Part shown: piece after piece, positions 50,750-60,425 of the stretch
Position numbering within the stretch: position 1 is the stretch's first letter
Layout: every line of letters starts with the position of its first letter
Assembly (NCBI GenBank): GCA_002050125.1
Contig: MWTA01000038.1
Coordinates: 23,969-87,968, forward strand
Direction: 5' to 3'
From: Anaerolineae bacterium UTCFX2
GTDB taxonomy: Bacteria > Chloroflexota > Anaerolineae > Anaerolineales > UBA4823
DNA length: 64,000 bases
Made by a program: the position numbers and the translations under genes
The notes under the pieces: model-generated
The model's input: the letters and a program-made list of their open reading frames with translations, nothing else
What the model was told of the DNA's origin: nothing
Databases searched by the model: none

Positions 50750-51922
50750 TTATGGTTCGGCATTCGCGAAGAACACGAATCGACCATCTTTAATCTGTAA
50801 GATCACCGCGCTCTTGATTGGGTCTCCGGAGCCTTCCTGGAACTGCATCTTCCCGGTCACACCGTCGTAATTGGGGATCTTTGCCATGGCATCCCGCACC
50901 GCCTGGCGGTCCACCTTGCCCGCCGTCTGCAGCGCCTGCCACAGCAAACCGAAGGCGTCATATGTCAACGCAGCGACGTCATCGGGGGTGCTGCCGTACT
51001 TCGCTTTGTAGGCTTCGATGAATTTGACCGCCACGGGCGAAGCATTGTCAGCCGCATAGTGGGTGCTGAAGTAGTAGCCTTCGCATTCCGCACCGCAGAG
51101 CGTGATCAACTCACCGCTGCCCCACGAGTCGCTCCCCAGGAACGGGACCGTGATGCCGAGCCGGCGCGCCTGTTGAACCTGCAGCGGGACTTCGCTGTAG
51201 TAATTGGGCAGGAAGATCACATCCGGATCCGTATCTTTGATCTTGGTCATTTGGGCAGTAAAATCTTTATCGCCGGTTGTATAGGTCTCATAGGCAACTA
51301 CCTGCCCGCCTATTTCCTCGAAAGTCTGTTTGAAGAACTCGGCGATGCCCTTGTTGTAGTCCGAAGCCACATCATACAATACGGCAGCCTTTTTCGCTCC
51401 CAGGTTATCCATCGCGAATTTAGCTACGACGCGCCCCTGGAAAGGATCGATAAAGCAAGCCCGGAATACATATTTCTTTGGTTGGTCGGTGTCGCCAACC
51501 AGGGTCGTCTTAGGATTGGTCGACCAGGGCGAGATCAGCACTACTTTCTCGCTTTCGGCAATCTCCGCTGCGGGGATTGCGTAGCGGCTGGCATTCGGGC
51601 CAATAATCGCCACCACGTTATTCTGGGTGATCAGTTTTTGAGCTGCAGATGCGGATTGATCTGTTTTGCCAGCATTATCTTCGATGATGAGTTGAATCTG
51701 ATATTTCTTGCCCCCGACCTCGAGACCGCCGGCGTTGTTGATATCCGCCACAGCCATCTCAGCAGCGTTCTTGAATGAAGCGCCCACTGCGGGAATATCC
51801 CCGGTGAGCTCGCCGATGCCGCCTACTTTGATCACGTCACCTCCACTGCTGGCGCCGCTGCAGGCGGACAACAGGAGGCTGACAACACATAGCAGGCTAA
51901 AAAGTAGTAATCCTTTTTTCAT
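50750..51922 (-). CDS. livK: Branched-chain amino acid-binding lipoprotein LivK-like
   Basis: 390 residues from the ATG at 51922, with AGGAGA upstream. A lipoprotein signal peptide ends VVSLLLSACSGASSGG. The periplasmic-binding protein type I fold starts IKVGGIGELTGDIPAVGASFKNAAEMAVADINNAGG and includes VVAIIGPNASRYAIPAAEIAESEKVVLISPWSTNP, all usual for Liv-type receptors. DYNKGIAEFFKQTFEEIGG and GYYFSTHYAAD complete the two lobes. It delivers amino acids to LivHM; ligand specificity cannot be read off. Confidence 0.92.
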   Translation of the reverse strand: MKKGLLLFSLLCVVSLLLSACSGASSGGDVIKVGGIGELTGDIPAVGASFKNAAEMAVADINNAGGLEVGGKKYQIQLIIEDNAGKTDQSASAAQKLITQNNVVAIIGPNASRYAIPAAEIAESEKVVLISPWSTNPKTTLVGDTDQPKKYVFRACFIDPFQGRVVAKFAMDNLGAKKAAVLYDVASDYNKGIAEFFKQTFEEIGGQVVAYETYTTGDKDFTAQMTKIKDTDPDVIFLPNYYSEVPLQVQQARRLGITVPFLGSDSWGSGELITLCGAECEGYYFSTHYAADNASPVAVKFIEAYKAKYGSTPDDVAALTYDAFGLLWQALQTAGKVDRQAVRDAMAKIPNYDGVTGKMQFQEGSGDPIKSAVILQIKDGRFVFFANAEP

Positions 51923-52253
51923 GACTCTCTCCTTCGCATTGTTGGCAAAAACCACATTCAAATTACCGGGTTGATGCAGAACAACTATGATTCGATGAGT
52001 TGCGTACCACCTCCTTTCGGATTAAACCAAACATAGGCATTTCTTCCTCGCCTTCTTAAAACAGCATCCCAAGCTGAAAGAAAATTAATCTAGTGCTTAT
52101 TGTCGCAAACTTTACGGAGTCTGTCAATGACCTTTTATCCCCTTCCGAGAGGACACTTATCACCGTATTTTGAAAACGCGACCGGGTAATGATGCCGGTT
52201 TAGGGAGTAAGTAATATACAGAGAGGTTGGCATGCTTCCTGCGCAGCCAATCG
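51923..52253. other. Non-coding region: livK leader and promoter
   Basis: This 331-base gap holds the livK promoter at 52099-52127 and a predicted leader of about 170 bases on the minus strand. Inside the leader, 52007-52017 reads AAAGGAGGTGG on the minus strand, an almost perfect match to the 16S rRNA 3' end, yet no start codon with a plausible frame follows at normal distance. Upstream of the promoter, between 52130 and 52253, I see nothing that I can name. Confidence 0.55.
52099..52127 (-). promoter_or_regulatory. Sigma70-like promoter of the liv operon
   Basis: On the minus strand, a perfect TTGACA (52122-52127), a 17-base spacer and GACAAT (52099-52104). Predicted start near 52092, leaving a leader of about 170 bases. 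Confidence 0.7.
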
Positions 52254-52664
52254 TCAGCGGGGCAGCTCATACAATTCGACCATCACGCCATTGGCGCTCT
52301 TCGGATGCACGAACGCGTAGCGCTTTCCGCCCGCGCCGGTTACCGGCGTTTCGTTGATGAGCTGCACGCCCTGCTCTCGCAGCCGGTCCAGCATTCCCTC
52401 GATGTCGTCCACTTCCAGACAGATGTGATGCATCCCGGGGCCGCGCTTTTCGAGGTAGCGGCTCAGACCGGAGTCACCCGTGGTCGGTTTCACCAACTCC
52501 AACTCGCTCCCGCCCACCGGCAAAAACGCCACTATGGACTTTTCGGCAGGGACATCCTCCAGATGGGTCATCTGCATCCCCAGACCATCCTGCCAGAATG
52601 TCAGCGTCTTCTCCAGGTCGTCCACCAGGATTGCCACGTGATCGATGCGCTTCACGACTGCCAT
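52254..52664 (-). CDS. mce: Methylmalonyl-CoA epimerase
   Basis: 136 residues from the ATG at 52664, with GGGAGGA upstream. A glyoxalase/VOC fold with the metal-binding residues in RIDHVAILVDDLEKTLTFWQ, VGGSELELVKPT, GPGMHHICLEVDDI and GVMVELYE. It starts 15 bases after the mutase stop. It interconverts (S)- and (R)-methylmalonyl-CoA so that the mutase can act, giving the propionyl-CoA to succinyl-CoA route. Pairing with the mutase makes the assignment firm. Confidence 0.93.
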   Translation of the reverse strand: MAVVKRIDHVAILVDDLEKTLTFWQDGLGMQMTHLEDVPAEKSIVAFLPVGGSELELVKPTTGDSGLSRYLEKRGPGMHHICLEVDDIEGMLDRLREQGVQLINETPVTGAGGKRYAFVHPKSANGVMVELYELPR

Positions 52665-52678
52665 GTTTTCCTCCCAAC

Positions 52679-54328
52679 TCAAATCCAGGCTGGGGGGCGG
52701 TACTCGCCCCATAACCGGCGCAACAGCCCGCAGATCTCGCCCAGCGTGATGTGATTTTCGACGCACTCAATAAAGACCGGCATCAGGTTATCCTGGCCGC
52801 GCGCGGCGTTCTCCAGCCAGCCCAGCAGTTCGCTCACTCTAGTCGCGTCCCGACCGCGGCGCAGGTCGCTCAAACGCTGGCGCTGCCCCTCCTCGATTGC
52901 CGGATCGACTTTCAACCGCTCCAACTCAAGGCTTTCATCCACCTGGAAGGCGTTCACCCCCACCACAATCTCATCGCCCCGCTCGACCGCCCGCTGGAAA
53001 TCATAAGCCGCGCTCTGGATCTCGCCTTGAATGAACCCATTTTCGATCGCAGCCAGGGCGCCGCCCAGGTCGTCGATCTTGCGGATGTATTCTTCCGCCC
53101 TTTGTTCGATCTCATCCGTCAGGTATTCCAAAACGTATGACCCCGCCAACGGATCGATCGAATCCGCGACACCCGATTCGTGAGCGATGATCTGCTGCGT
53201 GCGCAGCGCCACCCGCACCGCCCGTTCGGTCGGCAGCCACAGCGCCTCGTCCATCGAGTTGGTGTGCAGCGACTGGGTGCCCCCCATCACCGCCGCCAGC
53301 GCCTGCAGCGCCACCCGCACGACGTTGTTCTCCGGCTGCTGCGCGGTCAACGTCGATCCCGCCGTCTGGGTGTGAAAGCGCAACATCCAGGAGCGCGGGT
53401 CCTGGGCGTTGAACCGTTCACGCATGATCCGCGCCCACATCCGCCGCGCCGCCCGGAACTTCGCCACTTCTTCCAGAAAATTGTTGTGAGCGTTGAAGAA
53501 GAACGATAGCTGGCTCGCAAAGCTATCCACATCCAGCCCGGCGTCGATTGCCGCCTGAACGTAAGCGATCCCATTCGCCAGGGTGAAAGCCGCCTCCTGC
53601 ACCGCGGTCGAACCCGCCTCGCGGATGTGATAACCCGAAATGCTAATCGTGTTCCAGCGCGGCGCTTCCCTCTGGCAGTAGCGAAACACGTCCGTAATCA
53701 GCCGCATCGAAGGCGCCGGTGGGAAGATGTATGTCCCGCGGGCGATGTACTCCTTCAAAATGTCGTTCTGAACCGTTCCCCGCAGTTGGCGCGGCTCCAC
53801 GCCCTGGCGTTTCGCCACCACAATGTACATCGCCAGCAGAATGGAAGCGGGCGCGTTGATCGTCATGCTCGTCGAGACTTTGCCGAGCGGGATCTGGTCG
53901 AACAGCACCGCCATGTCCTCCAGCGAGGAAATGGACACGCCTACCTTGCCCACTTCGCCCAGCGCGATCGGGTCGTTGGCGTCGTAGCCGATCTGGGTCG
54001 GCAGGTCGAACGCCACCGAAAGCCCGGTCTGCCCCTGCTCCAGCAGATAGCGATAGCGCCGGTTGGATTCCTCTGCCGTAGCATATCCGGCGTACTGACG
54101 CATCGTCCAGAACCGTCCGCGGTACATGCTCGGCTGCACGCCGCGCGTAAACGGGTACTCGCCCGGGAAGCCGAGCTTCGCCGCGTAATCCAGCTCCTGC
54201 GGCGTCAACAGCCGGGGCAGCGGGATGTCCGATGAGGTGTGAAACTCCTCTTTTCTTTCCGGAAACTTTTTGAGGATCGGTTCGAGCGTGCGCTCTTCCC
54301 AGTTTTTCTTTTGTTCTTCAGGCGTCAT
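52679..54328 (-). CDS. Methylmalonyl-CoA mutase, catalytic (N-terminal) subunit without B12-binding domain
   Basis: 549 residues. The substrate barrel is complete: [74 protein letters not shown] and [20 protein letters not shown]. The C-terminal cobalamin-binding module (DxHxxG) is missing, so a separate small subunit must be encoded elsewhere, as in many bacteria with split mutases. It isomerises methylmalonyl-CoA and succinyl-CoA. The epimerase gene follows 14 bases downstream. A CRP-like palindrome stands upstream of its probable promoter. Confidence 0.94.
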   Translation of the reverse strand: MTPEEQKKNWEERTLEPILKKFPERKEEFHTSSDIPLPRLLTPQELDYAAKLGFPGEYPFTRGVQPSMYRGRFWTMRQYAGYATAEESNRRYRYLLEQGQTGLSVAFDLPTQIGYDANDPIALGEVGKVGVSISSLEDMAVLFDQIPLGKVSTSMTINAPASILLAMYIVVAKRQGVEPRQLRGTVQNDILKEYIARGTYIFPPAPSMRLITDVFRYCQREAPRWNTISISGYHIREAGSTAVQEAAFTLANGIAYVQAAIDAGLDVDSFASQLSFFFNAHNNFLEEVAKFRAARRMWARIMRERFNAQDPRSWMLRFHTQTAGSTLTAQQPENNVVRVALQALAAVMGGTQSLHTNSMDEALWLPTERAVRVALRTQQIIAHESGVADSIDPLAGSYVLEYLTDEIEQRAEEYIRKIDDLGGALAAIENGFIQGEIQSAAYDFQRAVERGDEIVVGVNAFQVDESLELERLKVDPAIEEGQRQRLSDLRRGRDATRVSELLGWLENAARGQDNLMPVFIECVENHITLGEICGLLRRLWGEYRPPAWI

Positions 54329-54358
54329 CTCGGCCCTCGCGTGATCAGCATTTCAGCG

Positions 54359-54387
54359 AGTATAACCGAACTCTACCGCGCCGGTAA
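54359..54387 (-). promoter_or_regulatory. Promoter candidate for the mutase-epimerase unit
   Basis: On the minus strand, TTACCG (54382-54387), 17-base spacer, TATACT (54359-54364). The -35 is poor. The predicted start lies near 54352, 24 bases ahead of the coding region. Confidence 0.4.
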
Positions 54388-54409
54388 GAGAGATTCGTAC
54401 CGCCATAAA

Positions 54410-54425
54410 CGTGATAAATTTCACG
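54410..54425. promoter_or_regulatory. CRP/FNR-like palindrome
   Basis: CGTGA-N6-TCACG, one base per arm away from the CRP consensus TGTGA-N6-TCACA. Its centre is about 65 bases upstream of the predicted mutase start point, in the range where class I activators of this family bind. Confidence 0.4.
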
Positions 54426-54535
54426 AAAAGGCTCTCCCGCATTGTCCTCGTTGATTATGGGTAACCTCCCCGTCCGGTGTGGTAAACTCTTTCAAGCGAT
54501 GCAATATCTCATAATTCTCTAGCATAAACACAAAC

Positions 54536-55696
54536 ATGAAAATCCTTGCCGTTGACGTAGGTACCGGAACCCAAGACATCCTCTTATACGACTCCCGCCT
54601 CAACCTAGAAAACAGCCTCAAGCTGATCGTCCCATCTCCCACCATGATCGTGCGCCAGCACATCCGCCAAGCGACCCGCCGCGGCGAGGCGGTCGCGCTC
54701 ACCGGCGTGACCATGGGCGGCGGACCGAACTCCTGGGCTGCCGAAGACCACATCAAAGCCGGCTTGCCGCTTTATGCGACCCCGCCCGCCGCCCGCTCGT
54801 TCAACGATGATCTGGATAAGGTGCAGGAGATGGGCGTCCAGCTTGTGAGCGAAGACGAGGCTGCCCGCCTGCCCGAGTCCGTCTGCCGCATCGAACTGCG
54901 TGATTTCGATTTCGCTGCCATTGCCGGCGCCTTCGCCAAGTTCGGCGTCGCGCTCGACGACCTGACCGCGGTCGCCGCCGCCGTATTCGACCACGGCAAC
55001 GCCCCGCCAGACGTATCCGACCGCCAGTTCCGCTTTGACTACCTCGACCGGCGCATCCGCACGGAAAACCGTCTGAGCGCCTTCGCCTACCTGGCTGAAA
55101 ACATCCCCCCCAGCATGACCCGCCTCCAAGCGGTCGCCCAGTCAGTCCGCCAGTCGGCTCAGGCGGCTCTGGAGGAAGTGCCCCTCGTCGTCATGGACAC
55201 CGCCCCCGCCGCCGTGCTGGGCGCTACCTACGACCCGCTGGTGCGCCAGCGTCAACGCGTGTTGATCGCCAACATGGGCAACTTCCACACCCTTGCCTTC
55301 CGGTTGCGACCCGGCGGCATCGAGGGCGTTTTCGAACATCACACCGGTTTTCTCGACCAGCCCAAGCTCGACCGGCTGCTGACCGCGCTGGCGGAAGGCG
55401 CACTCACCCACGCCGAGGTGTTCAACGATCACGGTCACGGCGCGCTGATCTACGAACCGCTGCCCCTCCCTCTCGAAACGGACGATTTCGGCGTGGTCGT
55501 CACCGGACCGCGCCGCTCGCTCATGCACGGTTCGACCCTTCGACCGTACTTCGCAGTGCCTTTTGGCGATATGATGATTGCGGGCTGCTTTGGCTTGCTC
55601 TCCGCCGCAGCCGATCTGCTTCCCGACCTGGGACAGGTAATCCGCGCCGCGTTGCAAGACACGGCTGCGGGCGCGGCGCCCTGGGATGGGAACTGA
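54536..55696 (+). CDS. DUF1786-family ASKHA-like protein
   Basis: 386 residues. The N-terminus MKILAVDVGTGTQDILLYD is a phosphate-1 loop of the acetate kinase/hexokinase/Hsp70 fold, and VLIANMGNFHTLAFRL carries a second phosphate-like loop. AAVFDHGNAPPDVSDRQFRFDYL and PFGDMMIAGCFGLLSA are characteristic of DUF1786 proteins, which databases sometimes label as pyruvate formate-lyase activating enzyme without biochemical support that I know of. No radical SAM motif is present, so that label should not be used. No ribosome-binding site is visible; CATAAT lies 26 bases ahead of the ATG. Confidence 0.75.
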   Translation: MKILAVDVGTGTQDILLYDSRLNLENSLKLIVPSPTMIVRQHIRQATRRGEAVALTGVTMGGGPNSWAAEDHIKAGLPLYATPPAARSFNDDLDKVQEMGVQLVSEDEAARLPESVCRIELRDFDFAAIAGAFAKFGVALDDLTAVAAAVFDHGNAPPDVSDRQFRFDYLDRRIRTENRLSAFAYLAENIPPSMTRLQAVAQSVRQSAQAALEEVPLVVMDTAPAAVLGATYDPLVRQRQRVLIANMGNFHTLAFRLRPGGIEGVFEHHTGFLDQPKLDRLLTALAEGALTHAEVFNDHGHGALIYEPLPLPLETDDFGVVVTGPRRSLMHGSTLRPYFAVPFGDMMIAGCFGLLSAAADLLPDLGQVIRAALQDTAAGAAPWDGN

Positions 55697-55761
55697 GACG
55701 AAACGGCGGCGCCGCCGCAAGCGTTGCCGAAGAAGGGATATAATCAAGCTCAGGGAAGCTT

Positions 55762-57639
55762 ATGACCGACCACCCGTCCCAACCCATCGCTTTCAAGGCT
55801 GAGACCCATCAACTCCTAGATATCCTGATTCACTCCCTCTACACCGAGCGCGAGATTTTTCTGCGCGAGCTGATCTCCAACGCCTCCGACGCCCTCACCC
55901 GCCTGGATTTCGAACTGCTCACCAACCGCGATCTACTCGACCCCGACCTGCCGCTGGCTATTCGCGTCATCCCCGATCCTCAGCAAGGCACACTCACCAT
56001 CGAAGACACCGGCATCGGCATGACCAGCGCCGAGTTGATCGAGAATCTGGGCACAATTGCTCACTCCGGGGCGCGCGCTTTTTTCCAGGCGGTCAAGGAG
56101 AGCGGGAAAAGCGCCGCGGATCTGATCGGTCAGTTCGGCGTGGGCTTCTACTCCGCCTTCATGGTCGCCGAGTGGATTCGGGTCACTTCGCGCTCTTACC
56201 GTCTGGACGCCAGCGCGGCCTCCTGGTACTGTACCGGCGCGGATACTTATACCATCGAGCCGGCGGAGCGCGCCCAGCGCGGCACTACGGTGGTGATCAA
56301 GCTCAAAGAGGAGGCGGCGGAGTTTCTGGAAGAGCGCCGCCTGTCCGAGATCATCCGCAAGCACTCCGATTTCGTCCCTTACCCCATCTATCTGGCGGGT
56401 CAGGAGGAGCAGATCAACCGCCAGACCGCCCTCTGGCGTCAGCCGCCCCGCCAGGTCGAGCAGCAAGATTACGACGAGTTTTACCAGCAGCTCACGCTCG
56501 ACTTCGAACCGCCGCTGGCGCACCTGCACCTGGTCGTGGATGCGCCAGTGCAGATGTACGCTCTGCTCTACATCCCTGTCAAAGCCGAACGTGGCATTTT
56601 TGGCTTACGCAAAGAAGACGGGCTCAAGCTCTATGCTCGCAAGGTGCTCATCCAGGAATACAACCGCGACCTGCTGCCCGAATACCTCTGGTTCGTCCAG
56701 GGCATAGTCGATTCAGAGGATATCCCGCTGAACGTCTCGCGCGAATCGGTCCAAGCCAGCCGCGTGATCGCCCAACTTAAAAAGCTCATCACCTCCAAGA
56801 CGATTGAAACGCTTAAAAAGCTGGGGCAGGACGATCCTGACAAATACGCCCGGTTCTGGGAAGAGTACTCGCACTTCATCAAGCAGGGCGTTGCCATCGA
56901 ACAGATCGAGCCCGAGGCGCTCTATCCGCTGCTGCGCTTTCACACCACCGTTGAGACCGCGCGCTGGCTCTCGCTCGACGAGTATGTTCAAGCCATGCCG
57001 CCCGATCAGGAACAGATTTACTACATCCTCGGCGACGACGAGCGTTCCGTCCTCTACAGCCCCCACCTGGATCCCGTCCGCAAGCGCAGCTATGCGGTCC
57101 TGCTCATGACCGATCCGCTCGATTCATTTATGCTCACCCGCCTCAAGGAATACGCCGGGCATCCCATCCTGAACATTGCCTCCGCCGAGTTCGAGCCGCT
57201 GGCGCTGGACGAGCCGGAGCAGGCTGCCCCCGCCCTGGCGCCGGATGAATCCGCAACACTGATCGAACGCTTCAAATCTCATCTGGGGGACCGCCTGAGC
57301 GACGTGCGCATGACCGACCGCCTCAGCGATTCCCCGGCGCGCCTAGTCGATCCCGCCGGCGCGCCGCAACAGGAGTTGCAGCGGGTCTACCGCCTGCTCA
57401 ACCGCGAGCTCGAAGTCCCCAAGAAAGTGCTCGAACTCAACCCGCGCCACCCGATCCTGCTTCACTTAAGCAGCCTACCCGCCGGCGACCCGCGCCTGCC
57501 GCTGGTGATCGAACAGGTCTATGAGGACGCCCTGCTGATCGAAGGTCTGCACCCCGACCCCGCCAGCATGATCGAGCGCATCCAGAAGCTGATCGAAGCT
57601 GCCATACAACCCCCGGTCGAAACCCGACCGGATGATTGA
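55762..57639 (+). CDS. htpG: Molecular chaperone HtpG (Hsp90)
   Basis: 625 residues, normal for bacterial Hsp90. The ATP-binding N-domain has the catalytic Glu and Asn in LRELISNASDALTRLDFE, DTGIGMTSAELIENLGTIAHSG and GQFGVGFYSAFMVA. The middle domain holds FGLRKEDGLKLYARKVLIQ, GIVDSEDIPLNVSRESVQ with the catalytic Arg. The C-terminal dimerisation domain ends with LHPDPASMIERIQKLIEA; no MEEVD tail, as expected in bacteria. A TATAAT stands 23 bases before the ATG. Two large genes follow closely on the same strand. Confidence 0.95.
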   Translation: MTDHPSQPIAFKAETHQLLDILIHSLYTEREIFLRELISNASDALTRLDFELLTNRDLLDPDLPLAIRVIPDPQQGTLTIEDTGIGMTSAELIENLGTIAHSGARAFFQAVKESGKSAADLIGQFGVGFYSAFMVAEWIRVTSRSYRLDASAASWYCTGADTYTIEPAERAQRGTTVVIKLKEEAAEFLEERRLSEIIRKHSDFVPYPIYLAGQEEQINRQTALWRQPPRQVEQQDYDEFYQQLTLDFEPPLAHLHLVVDAPVQMYALLYIPVKAERGIFGLRKEDGLKLYARKVLIQEYNRDLLPEYLWFVQGIVDSEDIPLNVSRESVQASRVIAQLKKLITSKTIETLKKLGQDDPDKYARFWEEYSHFIKQGVAIEQIEPEALYPLLRFHTTVETARWLSLDEYVQAMPPDQEQIYYILGDDERSVLYSPHLDPVRKRSYAVLLMTDPLDSFMLTRLKEYAGHPILNIASAEFEPLALDEPEQAAPALAPDESATLIERFKSHLGDRLSDVRMTDRLSDSPARLVDPAGAPQQELQRVYRLLNRELEVPKKVLELNPRHPILLHLSSLPAGDPRLPLVIEQVYEDALLIEGLHPDPASMIERIQKLIEAAIQPPVETRPDD

Positions 57640-57663
57640 TCAGGCGCGCGCCGAGAGTTTCCC

Positions 57664-60375
57664 ATGTCTGATCCAGCTTTATTCGCCCTCTGGCTGATCC
57701 CGCTCGTGGTGATCGCCGCGCTCGGGGGTCTGGCGCTGCTCAACCGCCGCTGGCGAAAGCAAGCCGAGCAGGAACTCAAAGTTGTGCGCCAGGCTTTGCG
57801 CCAGATGCGCGGCGAGCAGCGGGAGATCGAGCGCCTGGCGCAATCTTACAGCGGGCGCGACCCCGAACCATATCGCAGCGCTTGCAGCCATCTGCGCGAT
57901 AAACTCGCCGTTACCCGCCGCAAGACCGAGGAAATCGAGCGCCGCCTCGTGGGGCTCAACGAGCGTTCCGCCGGTCTGCGGGCTAACCGCTGGCGCGCCG
58001 TGCTGGGCGCGCCTTACCAGTGGCGCCTTCTCCACCGCGATACAAGTCAGGCGCAGCGGCTGCTGGATCATCTGCAAAGCGAACTCGCCCTGGCAGCCGA
58101 GCTTCATAAAACTCTCGAACGCCTCCCCTGGGATACCGCCCTGGAACTGCGCAGCCTGCGCGATCAATCCGCGGGGGTCAGCCAGGCGCTGGCTGGTTTG
58201 CGCGATCAGGGGCTGCACGGCGACACCTTCGAGGAAGCCCTACGCTCTGAGAGCCAGCTTCAAGCCTCGCTGGCGCAGGTCAACCGCGTGTTTTTGGAAG
58301 CTGGCGAAACCGAACTGCTGGAGCAGTCCACTAAAGATGATGTTGCCCTGGCTTACCAGGTCCTCCAGGATTGCCGCCCGCCCCTGGACGCGCTGCTTCA
58401 ACAGTCTCGGCAGTGGCAAGCCGGCTGCGAGGCTGCCGCTCAGGAAGCGCACAAGATGCGCCTCGCCCTGGACGACCTCGCTCAAACCCTGGACAACCTC
58501 CCTCCAGCCCTGGACATCGCCGAAGAGCGCGCGGCGCAGCGCCAGTTGGAAGAAATCGCCCGTAATTTGCACGCCGCCGCGGCGCGCATGGAGGTCGAAA
58601 GCCTGCCGCTGATCAGCCAGGAAGCGGGACGCCTGTGTCAGACCGCCCAGGAAACCAGCCAGACGGCGAAGCGCGCCCGGCGCGAACTGGCTTCGTTCGA
58701 GACGCTGCTCAGCGAGCTTGCCGCCGACTTTCGCGATCTCTCCCTGCTATTAGCCGAACTGGGCGCCCGGTCGCTGCATCCGGTCGAGTGGGCGGTCAGC
58801 CTGGAACAGCTCGCTCAGCTAAACCGCCAGGCAAACGCCCTCGGAAACGCCTACGTGCCGCGCACGCCCCTCAAGGTCGAACAGGATTTCAACTCCGCAG
58901 CAGACATCCGGGCGCGCCAGAAAGAATTGGGGGGGCACATTCAGGAAGTCCAGACCCTGCACGCCCAACTCACTACGCTGCTGGAAAGCCCCGAGTTTCG
59001 CGCCATGCCCCGCTGGATTCAAACCTCGCGCACGCTGGGTGAACAGGTTGCGGGATACGCCGCGGAGAACTGGCACGCCAGCGCCAACGCCTCCGCCCTG
59101 CCAGCCGAAATCGCAGCCCTGACTGGCGAAATCCAACGCCTCGTGACGGAAAACTCGGGCGAACCGATCTCCGAGCATCGTTTGGATGAGCGGCTGGCGC
59201 AAATCCGCAGCCTGGACGAGCGTTTCCGCAGCTTGACGACGCGGGTCGAGAGCGTCCGCGAGCGCCTGCAAGAAATCCAGCAGAGCGAGCGGCAGGCTCA
59301 GGAAGGGCTGGAAAACCTTCAGAAATCGCTCAACCAGTTGCGGCTGATCGCCCAGTCTAACCCCTTTCTGGCTGGAATCGCATTGTCGGAGATCGAGCGG
59401 GCGCAGCGCAGCGCGGTCGAGCTAAAAGAAACGCTCAGCCAGCCGCAGCGCGGCAGCGTCGAAAAAAAGTCCCGCCAGGTCGCGGCGGGACTCGAACGCC
59501 TCGAAACTGCAGCCAAACGCTGGCTCGATCAGATGTACAAAGAGAACCAGGCAATGCACCAGGACCTCGAACGATCCCTGTCTGAACTCGACGCGATTGC
59601 CCGGGTTGAAGATGGCAGCGTGGCGGCGGCGCGCCGCTTGCTTGCCGCTGGCTTGCCGCAGCGCGCCGCGCCGCTCGCTGAAAAGTCCGCCATGCCCAAC
59701 CTGATCCTGCAAATCAAACGCCACAGCGACCATTGGCAGGAGCGCCGCGCCGCCCAAAACGCGCTCGAAGACGTTCAGCCGCTGGCTGAAACCTATCGTG
59801 AGGCGGTTCACCAGCGCAAGCAGGTCAGCGACTTAGCGTCTGAAATCGAGCGCAGCCTGCAGAAACGCTCCTGGCCGCCGGTTTTGACCTCGCTCGAACG
59901 CGAACGCCAGGACTGGCAAAGGCTCGAAACCGAATGGGAAACCCTCAAGCAGCGCTCGGGCAAAGCGATTTCGCTGGTGACGCAGTACGTCAGCCTTGCC
60001 GCGCGCTACCAGAACCTGGGCGAGCGTTTGCGCCAGAGCGTAGACCGCCAGGCGCAGGAGATGCGTCAGGTTGAAGACCTGGAGGAGCAAATTGTCGCCC
60101 TGGCTGAGCCCTGGGAAGCCCTCCTCGCCCAGTACCGTGACAACCCGATCGCCAGCCGCGAAATTCGCGGCTTGCTGGCTGATATAGATGAGGAAATGGA
60201 GGGCATCGAGCGGGGGTATCTGCGCGGCGAACTGGATTACGAAGAGGTGGTTCAGCAGATGCGCGGTCTGCAGCGGCGTGTGCGCTTTTACCAGGTAGCG
60301 CTGGATGACGAAACCGCCCTGGACGCGAGCGGTCGCCAGATCCGCCGCCGCCAGTCTGAGCGGGGCGGCTTTTGA
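57664..60375 (+). CDS. Large coiled-coil protein with N-terminal membrane helix
   Basis: 903 residues. A single helix (ALFALWLIPLVVIAALGGLALL) at residues 4-25 anchors it. The remainder is almost entirely Leu-, Glu-, Arg-, Gln- and Ala-rich heptad sequence, broken near residues 100-125, 390-420 and 470-500. It is EzrA-like in layout (N-terminal helix, then a long cytoplasmic coiled coil), but I see no diagnostic EzrA sequence. No nucleotide-binding motif exists. It follows htpG by 24 bases and precedes the SbcC-like gene by 50, so all three may be one transcript. Confidence 0.7.
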   Translation: MSDPALFALWLIPLVVIAALGGLALLNRRWRKQAEQELKVVRQALRQMRGEQREIERLAQSYSGRDPEPYRSACSHLRDKLAVTRRKTEEIERRLVGLNERSAGLRANRWRAVLGAPYQWRLLHRDTSQAQRLLDHLQSELALAAELHKTLERLPWDTALELRSLRDQSAGVSQALAGLRDQGLHGDTFEEALRSESQLQASLAQVNRVFLEAGETELLEQSTKDDVALAYQVLQDCRPPLDALLQQSRQWQAGCEAAAQEAHKMRLALDDLAQTLDNLPPALDIAEERAAQRQLEEIARNLHAAAARMEVESLPLISQEAGRLCQTAQETSQTAKRARRELASFETLLSELAADFRDLSLLLAELGARSLHPVEWAVSLEQLAQLNRQANALGNAYVPRTPLKVEQDFNSAADIRARQKELGGHIQEVQTLHAQLTTLLESPEFRAMPRWIQTSRTLGEQVAGYAAENWHASANASALPAEIAALTGEIQRLVTENSGEPISEHRLDERLAQIRSLDERFRSLTTRVESVRERLQEIQQSERQAQEGLENLQKSLNQLRLIAQSNPFLAGIALSEIERAQRSAVELKETLSQPQRGSVEKKSRQVAAGLERLETAAKRWLDQMYKENQAMHQDLERSLSELDAIARVEDGSVAAARRLLAAGLPQRAAPLAEKSAMPNLILQIKRHSDHWQERRAAQNALEDVQPLAETYREAVHQRKQVSDLASEIERSLQKRSWPPVLTSLERERQDWQRLETEWETLKQRSGKAISLVTQYVSLAARYQNLGERLRQSVDRQAQEMRQVEDLEEQIVALAEPWEALLAQYRDNPIASREIRGLLADIDEEMEGIERGYLRGELDYEEVVQQMRGLQRRVRFYQVALDDETALDASGRQIRRRQSERGGF

Positions 60376-60425
60376 GGGATGCCGCGCTGACCGGCGAAAA
60401 TTTCTGGTAAGATTAGTCTCGTCCT

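Noticed and set aside
54536..55696. Database-style name pyruvate formate-lyase activating enzyme for the DUF1786 protein
   Set aside because: A radical SAM CxxxCxxC motif is missing; the N-terminal phosphate loop is of the ASKHA type.
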